In this document: positions 55,379 to 64,000 of the stretch, piece after piece
Layout: the number at the start of each line of letters is the position of its first letter
Position numbering within the stretch: the stretch's first letter is position 1
Assembly: GCA_022457155.1 (NCBI GenBank)
Contig: JAJGOT010000197.1
Location: forward strand, 248,001 to 312,000
Source of the DNA: Cladopsammia gracilis
Lineage: Eukaryota > Cnidaria > Anthozoa > Scleractinia > Dendrophylliidae
Direction: 5' to 3'
Length of the DNA stretch: 64,000 nt
Translations under genes and position numbers: made by a program
The notes under the pieces: generated by a model
Database searches by the model: none
What the model was told of the DNA's origin: nothing
Seen by the model: only the letters and a program-made list of their open reading frames with translations

Positions 55379-55631
55379 GCAATCCTCGGTAGGAAAAAAG
55401 ATGGCGACTGGTACATTTACCCATAATTCTTAGCGCACAAAAACCTTAACAATGTTCATAAAAATGTAAAGAAAAGTTATAAAATCTTCAAACCTAGTCT
55501 ACACATTGTCCGTAGTACTGGAACAAATATTGTAAAAATTTGGCTTTCTTTGTGCCTTATGTGCTGTGTTAGGTCCGCAAGGTATTGTGGTAAAATGAAC
55601 AGCCGCCATCTTTTTTCCTTCGGTGGATTGC
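55379..55631. mobile_element. MITE with AAAAAAGATGGCG ends
   Basis: GCAATCCTCGG..AGGAAAAAAGATGGCGACTG at left, complement GCCGCCATCTTTTTTCCT..GGATTGC at right; 253 bp, no coding. Confidence 0.6.
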
Positions 55632-55846
55632 TATAGACTAAATTGAGTTAAAGTTGTTGTTGGACGGTAGAAGCTTGAAAGTCAATAATTGTCATTTGTT
55701 TGTCTTTTTAATGTAAAATAACCTTGCACAAATGTTGCAAACAGTTGTTTTTCCTTTTTTACATATGATCTGATGCTGTTGACATGAGTGTGATTGTACA
55801 CTTAAGTTTGATAACATTTCTTAATAAAGAGTGATTTCCTATTTTC

Positions 55847-57723
55847 GAGTTGTAGCGTTACACGAGCCGACCGCGAGCCCGAGTCAACCTCGAGTCACGA
55901 GTCAACCTCGAGTCAAGCCCAAATGTTGGATTTTTTTTCCATTTTTGAGTTTCATGGACACAGAAAAGCAACTAACAGTCTGTAGGAATTTGACATGAAT
56001 ATTCTACTTTCCTAAGGAGTCTAATGGCCCTGATGTAATAATTGTCCGCTTCGTGACCAATGATACACGATCGTTGACGAGTGCACGCTACGGTTGCCGA
56101 TGAAAAGGTCCTCGGTTAAAAGAGTCGGTGTAAACTTAATGCAAAAACTGTTCTGTTGGATTCGATGCTTTTTTCAAGCAAATTTCAGGCAACAAAAAGC
56201 ACATACATTCATCGCGCCTCGCGGTTTCATCGAACTAAAATGCGCGGCATGCGTAAATAAACCTTGAAAGTCTCGAAATTTGATCCGCTTTACACATACC
56301 GACACAGCGATGTAAAGTACATTTTTATCGCTGCCGGCGAAACTACGTTTTATTTCTACTGTTGGACCTTTTTCGTTTTACCTAAATTCAAGAGTCATTT
56401 GTTAAAGCGAAAAGAAAAGCTTTATAGTACTGTTTAAGCTGTTGCGTGATTTCCTGACAGAGATTTGGGGTCACAACAGAAGTCACAACAGAGGTTCGAT
56501 CTTTAATAATACAATTGCTGTCTTCAGGGTGTCTTGGGAGCCCCTAATATTTTTACAGAAACCAAAGATGCTACCAGGTTTTGTAGTCGGTCTTCATTTT
56601 CCCGAAATATTTTCAGCTACAAAGTAAAGACCTGCAACTACACTGAGAATCTACCCCGAGGGGGAGGTACTCTGTATATTTTTGGGTGGGTGCGTGCCGC
56701 TGGGACTCTGAAACCTTTACCCTATACCAGACCATGTTAAGCTGCTTTTGCAACCCTATACTAGACAAGACACCAAAAATCCCTACCCTATCCCAGACTT
56801 GCTATTTTTAGAAGTACTGTGTCACCATTACAGTCAAATATACGGTAACTAAAACAATATCTTACAACGTCACATTTTCTTTCTCTTCCGAGTTTCAATT
56901 CCTATTTTTGACTTAATTCTTCATACTACTGATCAGTTTCCCAGCAAATGATACCCCATTCTAGACTAAAACTCTCTGATTTCTATACCCTATCCCAGAC
57001 TAAAATGCTTGAAAAGCATACCCTTCACATCGGCACATACCCGTATAGCTTATATATGAGAGTACCCCCCCCCCCCCCCCCCCCCGGGAATCTACCCACG
57101 GCAGTCGATTTGTACCGATTCAGTTCAGGACACTGAAACAGTTGGGCCGCACTGTAAGCTTATTGAAACTTGCCCAAACAGAGACGGCTAGTTTGTTGCA
57201 CTGAGCCTTCTTCGTGTTTTGCGTATTGGAGCGCACACGGACGACCAAACCACGAGATAAATGATCTTCTCAAAAGATCCGTCGAGTGTTTATTCCGGCG
57301 AGTGCGTTTGGAAAAGGGAAGAAAATTGGCGAGTTAAGCGAGCCAAGCGCGTAGATCAAGGGCTATAAACATTCAGTTCACAAGTGAAGACAATTATTCA
57401 GAGCATCAGAAGAGTGCGATAAGTGAAGAATAGTATAATAATAATCGCACTACTCTCCAAAGCATGAAGTTTCTAAATTACATTTCAGTAAGAACTTATG
57501 TTTTATATGTATTAATGAAATATTGACAGTCCAATAATTATTACATCAGGGCCATTAGAAAAGTAAAATTATTCATGTCCATTTCCTACAGACTGTTAGT
57601 TGCTTTTCTGTGGCCATGAAACTCAAAAATGGAAAAAAATCCAACATTTGGGCTTGACTCGAGGTTGACTCGTGACTCGAGGTTGACTCGGGCTCGCGGT
57701 CGGCTCGTGTAACGCTACAACTC
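55847..57723. mobile_element. 1.88-kb Mutator-like element, 9-bp target duplication
   Basis: CCTATTTTC at 55838-55846 and 57724-57732. Inverted repeats of about 190 bp begin GAGTTGTAGCGTTACACGAG and include repeated GAGTCAACCTCGAGTCACGA. Long repeats plus a 9-bp duplication fit Mutator-like elements. No transposase. Flanking DNA (TTAATAAAGAGTG..TTTCCTATTTT) is itself a tandem repeat of the host element (compare 57895-57925). Confidence 0.8.
56656..57087. mobile_element. 432-bp element nested in the Mutator-like element
   Basis: GAATCTACC at 56647-56655 and 57088-57096. Ends CCGAGGGGGAGGTACTC and the complement of a C/G-run version (GAGTACC...CCGG). The interior repeats short phrases such as CCCTATCCCAGACT. 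No coding. Confidence 0.75.
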
Positions 57724-57732
57724 CCTATTTTC

Positions 57733-58171
57733 AGGGTATTCAATTTTTTTAGGGGTATCAACACTTGGTTTAGGGTAAGGCAACTTACTAGCAATTAATT
57801 GCACTTAAAGGTGTGCAAAACACTTAATATCAGTGCAAATTTAGATATGATCCGGTGCTAGAAATAAGTGTAAATGTACACTTAAATAATATTTCTTAAT
57901 AAAGAGTGCTTTCCTATTTTTAGGGTAAGCTTATTTAACTTTTTCAAAGGATATCAATACATGGTTTAGGGAATAGATACTTACTGCCAAATAATTGCAC
58001 TTAAAGGTGTGCAAAAAAACACTTAATATAAGTGCAAATGTGCTTTTGTTTTGAGAAATTCACTTAATTAAGAGTACTTTTTGGAGTGCTGCGAATGAAG
58101 TTTCACGAGGAGAAGATGATCGGCGAGTCGCCATGTTCCTCATCATTTTGCGCGGGAAAAATGGTTCGGGA
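57733..58171. other. right non-coding part of the 6.5-kb element
   Basis: Tandem 170-190-bp repeats with CACTTAAAGGTGTGCAAAACAC and CACTTAATATCAGTGCAAAT motifs; no gene. Confidence 0.5.
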
Positions 58172-58663
58172 CATTTCATTGCCACCATACATAGAGGCTA
58201 TTCCGTTAGAGGCACTTTTCGTGCCAGCTTATACCAAGTCTGATTTCTGAACCCCGCGTATATGCACACTTTTTGCACGCGTATACGTGGGCTTTGACAG
58301 GTACGCATATATACCGTTTTTAGCACCGCGTATAGACGTGCATTTGATTTTGCACATATACGCGTATTAAATACGCGTATATACGCGATATAAATGGTTG
58401 TATATGGGATAAAAGCCCATACATAGCGATTATAAGCGATTATACGCGGCAAAAAAGCCCACGTACACGATGTCATAATTTTGAAACGGATGGCCAACCA
58501 TAATAAAAGGCCTAGGTGAAATGACGGCGTCGACAAGTCGTATATCGAAGGCAGTTCCTATACACACTCGTGATGACAGATTTGTTGTGAGAGACATCAG
58601 TGAGATCAGTGAACTCTCTAGAATCGCTCCGAAATGGCCTAAATCCCCACGCAGACACAAGTA

Positions 58664-59722
58664 CAGTCAAACCTGTATATAACGGTCCTGTATATAGCGG
58701 TCACCCTGTATATAACGGCCCTGTACATAGCGGTCACCCTGTATATAACGGCCCTGTATATAGCGGTCACCCTGTATATATTAAACGGTCACCGAACAAC
58801 TTCCCGAAAATCGTGCCTTATATTTACTGTAAAGTTTGCCTGTATATAGCGGTCACCTGTATCTAACGGACGCGGTTACCCTTTAGACTTCCCGAATCCA
58901 CAATTTCATTATTTTTTACCTGTACATAACGGTCACCAAATTGGATTACAATCAAACCATTAGCCAATCGTGACAAACTTTATTCAACAGCTCATTAAAT
59001 AGCCCTTTTCACGGTTAACTCTGCTCATTTGCATTACAATGAAATCTAGCATGTATGTGAGGCAATTTCGGGCTATTTTGTAGTTTTAGCCCGAAATTGT
59101 CTCGCATCCACGTTGGATAACATTATAATGCAAATGAGAAAAATCAACCGTGAAAAGGGCTATTGTAGCTACCACGGTAGGGGTCGCACACAAATACAAA
59201 TATTACGAAATACAACTACAAATACATGTCATCGCCTGCGTCCGACTGCGACAGATAGCAACAAAAGTGCCGATGTTCTGCTCTCGGAAGAGGGTCATTA
59301 CGATCGCTTTCATACAATACGGTAGTTTCTTTCTTCGAACTAACACCTTTATTTTCCCTACCATACTATATTCACCTTCGAATTCTGCGTAGTTCCTTGA
59401 TTATTACACTGTACTTGTCAAGTTGACAGCTGTTGTTTTATAGACCATGATAGCGCTCCGCGTCAAATTCCTCTTCTATCAGACATTTTATTTCTATATT
59501 ATTTTTATTTTCTTCCACGGACATTTTAAGGGCCTTTAAATCGTATTTTGAACATTGCTGTTAATTGTTATTGTCAATAAAATGTAAATTGTTATTTCCA
59601 TGTAAAAACGGTATTCATTAACTTCCAGTAGAGTTTAAAGGAAACCTGTATATAGCGGTCACCCTGTAGTAACGGTCATCTGGCCATTTCCCAAGGGTGA
59701 CCGTTATATACAGGTTTGACTG
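58664..59722. mobile_element. pogo/Tigger-like non-autonomous element with TA duplication
   Basis: CAGTCAAACCTGTATATAAC at left, complement GTTATATACAGGTTTGACTG at right, flanked by TA (58662-58663, 59723-59724). Next to the left end the motif CCTGTATATAGCGGTCAC is repeated about five times. TA target and CAGT ends are typical of pogo-group mariners. No transposase; it carries a nested MITE. Confidence 0.8.
58998..59164. mobile_element. MITE nested in the pogo-like element
   Basis: Ends AATAGCCCTTTTCACGGTTA and complement, with a perfect inner pair GGCTATTTTGTAGTTTTAGCC near 59073. Confidence 0.65.
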
Positions 59723-59881
59723 TAATACAAATGAGAAACAAGGTATTAAAGGAATTTTTATTGTATTTTATTCCCAATACTCTTTACTACTGGAAGTTAA
59801 TGAATAACGTTTGTTATATTTCTATACAAACCTCAGTATAATTCATACGACCGTCTCACATAAAGCGCTCAAGAAAATTAA

Positions 59882-60530
59882 GGCATGGGCCGCCAGTTGT
59901 ATACCCAAAAAGTGAGGGGATGGTCTATCTTCTGAGGGTTAAGCTATACAAACGCAAAACTTTGCCAGATTAACATGTTTGACAAAGTTGTCATATTGAC
60001 ATCCATGACTTATGCAAATTAAGTCACGTGACTAGACAGGGCTATTTTTAGCTCAAAATTCTTTTAAGCAAAATGGCACCAGTTTTGCTTATTCTCCGGA
60101 AGCTGCCTTTGATATTATGTTTTGCCTATTAGGTACATCATTTCTGTGCCCGGACTTTTTAAGAAAATCAAACTAAAAGCCTAAAAAGTGAGGGGACTGG
60201 GCACTAGTAAAAAATGTCGTTCATTTTCAAAATTAATAAAATATTTCAACAGGTCCGGGCACAGATCCTTTGTTGCTTACTTTGGGAACCATCTAAGGGA
60301 AGTAAAAATAGATGACTATTGGTATAAACTGGTGCCATTTTTGCTTAAAGATTTCTAAAGACTTTTTGGCCGTAATAAGTCACGTGACCTAATTTGCATA
60401 ACATTTACATGTCAAAATGGCAATAATTGCAAACTTATTAGCCTTTCAAAGTTTTACGCTGTTACAAAGAAAGCCTCAGAAGATAGACCACCCCCTCACT
60501 TTTTGGGCGAAATAACTGGGGAGCCATGCC
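59882..60530. mobile_element. 649-bp TTAA-flanked palindromic element
   Basis: TTAA at 59878-59881 and 60531-60534. Ends GGCATGGGCCGCCAGTT and GGCATGGCTCCCCAGTT (complement strand), then shared AAAAAGTGAGGGG and GGTCTATCTTCTGAGG. Inner pair GGCACCAGTTTTGC / GCAAAAATGGCACC. No coding. Confidence 0.8.
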
Positions 60531-60534
60531 TTAA

Positions 60535-61480
60535 TTTACCTGAGCTGCTGTTACGCCTCAGTGACACGCCGTGAATAGACGTTTTCTCACACTAGGATCT
60601 TGGGATACCTGTGTTTGTGTTGGCTTTCAATCTTATTAGCAAATACAGTCTGGTTTCATCACTGATAAATACATGTAATAACCATGAATTTCAAATTTGT
60701 AAAAAAAAAAAAATTGTGACCCCTTCAAAATGAAATCCCCCTACCCCTCTACCCCACTACCCCCCTCAACCCCTCCTCTGCCATAAATAAAAAGAATGAA
60801 AAAGACATCTATAAATATATTAGTAAACCCGGCGTAAAGCTAATCGATGAATCGATATTAATTGATGGAATTAATAGATTAATATCGATTAATATTGGGT
60901 AATCGATAATTTGATCCATAATCACACCAAAATGTTTGCTATTTATCATCGATTATCATTGATTCCATCGATTATCATTGCTTGCCATCGATTTACATAG
61001 ACAACATAGACTCACACTGAATTCCGTTGACAGAAAGTTTTGTTTCATTTTGCCATGTCATCGCGCGGGAGTTGTAATGAGACCGAAAGGTCACATGCAC
61101 CATTGCAACCCGAGGTACGTCACTTCCACTAGCATCCACTGAGAAGGCCCCTTACCTCACCTATGCCACCTTATTATTATCACACTAAAAGTGTGGCTAC
61201 CATTTTAGCACTTCCGCTATGGTGCACTTCCGTTAGAACATTGTATTTCCGGTCACGTGTAGGCCCCAGGGAGTTGCACGTGGAGAGTAGAGGGGCCATG
61301 TTTTTTTGCGTAGCAAACAGTTCTTCAACTTAGTCTCTCATGCACCTCCTTTTTTAAAATTTACCTTGCACTTCTTCTACTTCGACGTTATTGTTTAGTT
61401 TGATGGTGCATTATACCGAGTTCAAATTTTATAGAACTCACAGACAGTTGAACTCTGCGAAATTCATCGCTCGTTTGTTC
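60535..61480. other. intergenic, AT-rich, ATCGAT-rich stretch
   Basis: 60838-60995 is rich in ATCGAT, ATCGATTA and ATTAATATCGATT motifs, an imperfect self-complementary simple repeat. Otherwise nothing recognised. Confidence 0.5.
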
Positions 61481-61912
61481 CCGGGGGGGGGGGGGGGGGT
61501 ACTGAACAAAGTTTTGTACGGGGATGCTCCGCCCCGAGGTCCAAACCCTTACCCTTTCATATACCGATTTTGACCGAAAAGGTGCCCCTTTCATATACCT
61601 TTCATTGAAAATGGTACCCCTTTCATATACCTTTCAATGAAAATGGTACCCCTTTCAGAGCCTTTACGTGCATCTGTTTGATATATTTTGAAAGGCCATT
61701 TTTATAATACTTAAATGGCAGTTTTGCCTACCTTTTTTATGCTTCAACGGCGTGGTTTCGCTTCCCTTTACTATTCTTCGTGAAATCCCTACCCTTTCAT
61801 ATACTTCAACTCGTGAAATCCCGACCCTTTCATATGCCTCTAGCCTCAAAAACGTACCCCTTTCGGGCGGAGCATCCCCGTATAGCCCATTATAGGGAGT
61901 AGCCCCCCCGGG
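61481..61912. mobile_element. second 432-bp element with G/C-run ends
   Basis: CGTTTGTTC at 61472-61480 and 61913-61921. Ends CCGGGG..GGTACT and AGTAGCCCCCCCGGG, with subterminal ACGGGGATGCTCCGCCC and its complement. The interior repeats CCCTTTCATATACC about six times. Same length, end type and duplication length as 56656-57087, different interior. Confidence 0.75.
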
Positions 61913-62130
61913 CGTTTGTTCTCAGGGAGCACACGGCTTCACGCATCGTGTGGTGACATCTTTGGACTATTTACACTCTGGCGGAGATTGAGAACACTGT
62001 TCATACAGGGATTGCTTGTTAAGTGGAGTTTGTTGCTCATTAAACTATTTGGCGGCGATTTGGATCGTTTGGTTCCCGGGGAAAATATTGCCCTACGCAG
62101 AAAAATTGTAAGACTTGTTTACCTTTTCAT

Positions 62131-62304
62131 AGCCTGCGAGCAGGCTCTACTATTTGGGTTTCGCGAGCGAGTGCTATGCGAGCCGCGAAGCTGCGAATTA
62201 CGAGCGAGAAAAGTATTCCTCGCCCAAACTTCTCGCCGGCTTCGCCGGCTTCCTCGCCAAGATACTCGCGCGATACCCCAAACAAGTGAGCCTGCTCTCA
62301 GGCT
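62131..62304. mobile_element. MITE with AGCCTGCGAGCAGGCTC ends
   Basis: Self-complementary ends AGCCTGCGAGCAGGCTC / GAGCCTGCTCTCAGGCT and a GC-rich centre (CGCCGGCTTCGCCGGC). Confidence 0.7.
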
Positions 62305-62433
62305 CTTACTTCGTGTAGAGGATACAAATGACGTAAAACAAAAGGAAACAATGCTTCATCAAAATTCTTTTACCCAAAAACAATGACCGAAAACAATGTT
62401 TTACGTCATCTGTGCGGTACACACGAAGTAAGA
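62305..62433. mobile_element. hairpin element, CTTACTTCGTGT ends
   Basis: CTTACTTCGTGTAGAGG..ATGACGTAAAACA at left pairs with TGTTTTACGTCAT..ACACGAAGTAAG at right. Abuts the previous MITE without a gap. Confidence 0.65.
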
Positions 62434-62577
62434 CCCTCTGTTTGGAACGTTTAGACCGTTTTAAATTCGTTGTCAGAGACTAAACTGGCTTCGCTACGAC
62501 ATTTGAGGATTAACATATTGTGTTTCGTATTTATTAGCGTTTGTTTGTTTTGTGGACATCAGTACAGCGAGAAAGCA

Positions 62578-64000
62578 ATGTCTATTCGATCGCTGCCTGT
62601 TGCTAGCAAATTTGATCAACAGGTCGACCGGGAAGCTGTGTCGGAAACAGACATTGGAACCCAATTAAGAAGAAGTTCCCGCATCAAAGTATCGAGTAAG
62701 ACAAATTTCGAAGGCAGAACAGCAGAAAGGGCGAACACACTGGGGAATTCTCGCACAGGTTATATTGCAACCCTTACAAGACTACAAGGAAACATTCAAG
62801 ACCTAATGAAGGACTGTGTAACTTTGGAGGACTTGAAATTGAAACGAGATTCATATGAGGAAGTTTGGCGGAGCTTTATTAAGAACCACGAAGAGTACAT
62901 TGAATGCCTTAATGTTCTTAGTCGTTACAAAGAACTCGAGAAGGCCCGAGTTAGTTATGAAGATCAGATAGAACGGAAAGCAGCGTTTGACACCGTAATT
63001 AATTCTTGGAAGTTAAAAACTATGTCGCTTGAGAACGGGGGAGATGCTTCTACATCCCTTTCAATAAAGTCAAGAAAGAGTCGAAAAAGTGGGCGTCTTG
63101 TTCAAGTTCAGTTTCAATGGCAGTGGCAAGGAAAAAGCCGGAACAACTCGCCCTTGTCATCAACTGAAGACCAAACAAGTATTGCATGAACAGGAGTTAC
63201 TGCGTAAAATGAGCGAGCTTCAATATCAGAAGGACATATTGGAGGCTCAGATGAAAGAAGAGCGGGCTATAGCGAGCCTTAATGTTTATGAAGAGTTTCA
63301 AGACCAATGCAAGGAGGGTCAGTACAAAGAGCATTTAGCAGAGTTGATCCCTGAAGAACCCTTACACCCATCTGAGCATCAAGCGCAAGAACCGACAAAG
63401 TCTCAGTTAACACGGCCACTGGAACAACCAGTACAAGGACCTGCACCTTCGGAGCAAGTTCCTGCATTTAGGGACAATGCTTCAAGCGCCAAGGCATGCG
63501 AGCCAGCCAGCACTACAGCACCCAACCCAGTATTCTCGGTAACTGAGAAAATTGTTTATGCTGATGAAGCCTGTACATGTAAGCAAGCAGAGGAATCAAA
63601 CAATGCAAAGGACACTGAGACATTGAGAACATCACCCATGAATCCAGCAGTATCAAGAAATGTATCACAGCAAGTGCAGGCGCCATTAGCATCGCAAGGG
63701 TACCAACAGCGGTCAACCCAGTGGAGATGCGACAAGTTTAAGAATCTGTCCTATCAAGACAAGAAGAAAGCAGTTCAAGAACGAGGCCTTTGCATCAAGT
63801 GTCTTCATGGTGGACATTATGCAAGAAACTGCCCTAAGTCCTATTTCAGGTGTCAGAAGGATGGCTGCAACAGGGAACACAACACATTGCTTCATCCCCC
63901 TCCAGGCAATCCTATTGTCGGAGATGGTAATCAGAATCCACCCAGTCAAACGAGATCAGAGCCTAACATAACCAGCATCACAAGTGTTGTACCAAGCGGT
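62578..64000 (+). pseudogene. BEL/Pao-like gag, start of an element running off the window
   Basis: From ATG 62578: LRRSSRIKVSSKTNFEGRT, then a helical region (NHEEYIECLNVLSRYKELEK), a coiled coil (HEQELLRKMSELQYQKDILE) and a zinc knuckle near 63787-63832 (CIKCLHGGHYARNC), with WRCDKFKNLSYQDKKKAVQE just before it. The order fits gag of BEL/Pao elements. Reading starts in frame 1, passes through frame 3 near 63105-63160 (MAVARKKPEQLALVI) and continues in frame 2 from 63164 to the window end, so two frameshifts break it. No LTR recognised upstream. Confidence 0.7.

Larger units (their letters stand above)
52014..58500 (+). mobile_element. 6.5-kb DNA transposon with CGCGTATA-rich inverted repeats
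   Basis: About 325-bp inverted terminal repeats at 52014-52340 and 58172-58500, starting TGGTTGGCCATCCGTTTTAA and possibly flanked by TA. The repeats contain internal palindromes (CGCGTATATACGCG, TACGCGTATTTAATACGCGT). The interior carries a broken transposase (52506-54836), a MITE (55379-55631) and a nested Mutator-like element (55847-57723). Confidence 0.75.

Noticed and set aside
61916..62386. 156-codon plus-strand frame
   Set aside because: It runs through the AGCCTGCGAGCAGG MITE and the adjoining hairpin; basic low-complexity composition and no recognisable domain.
1..64000. Bacterial or viral defence system or operon
   Set aside because: No operon-like coding, no ribosome-binding pattern; all large frames are BTB host genes or transposon proteins.

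Overview
The window looks like nuclear DNA from an anthozoan cnidarian, most likely a stony coral. It is AT-rich, has low coding density and GT-AG introns, and is crowded with LINEs, tRNA-derived SINEs, BEL/Pao, Penelope-like and DNA transposons. There is no operon structure and no viral or bacterial replicon. The taxon is inferred from gene-family style; nothing in the sequence proves it.

The host genes are one family: intronless BTB-BACK-PHR proteins of the BTBD1/2/3/6 type (438-445 aa), all on the minus strand. I count nine loci: X1 (1-283, cut by the window edge), B1 (3442-3747, internally deleted), A1 (8561-9877), X2 (11926-12069, 5' fragment), B2 (15126-16457), A2 (25293-26612), X3 (36134-36277, 5' fragment), C (41160-42485) and B3 (50226-51563). 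Flanking DNA shows that a module X-B-A was duplicated in tandem (X1-B1-A1, then X2-B2-A2). A third, rearranged set follows (X3-C-B3). Members of the family are expected to act as substrate adaptors of Cullin-3 ubiquitin ligases: the BTB domain would bind Cullin-3 and the PHR domain the target. The BTB domain is nearly constant among copies while the PHR domain falls into at least two distinct types. That is the most interesting host-gene pattern here.

Because the modules are duplicates, many insertions can be dated by comparing filled and empty sites. The best case is a 7.56-kb insertion (26838-34399) upstream of A2, whose empty site survives upstream of A1 at 10097-10102. It contains a Penelope-like relic split by a 6-kb foldback element with 1.2-kb arms and a 6-bp target duplication. 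One arm of that foldback is split again by a 1.4-kb element carrying spliced gene fragments.

From 37 to 49 kb lie a nearly complete hAT transposase, a second Penelope relic, gene C and a frameshifted BEL/Pao polyprotein (43131-48820, minus). From 52 kb to the end the window is transposon-on-transposon. A 6.5-kb element with palindromic CGCGTATA-rich inverted repeats holds a broken transposase. It is split by a Mutator-like 1.88-kb element with a 9-bp target duplication, which is itself split by a 432-bp element with its own 9-bp target duplication. A pogo-like element, a TTAA element, a second 432-bp element and the start of another BEL/Pao-like gag on the plus strand complete the window.
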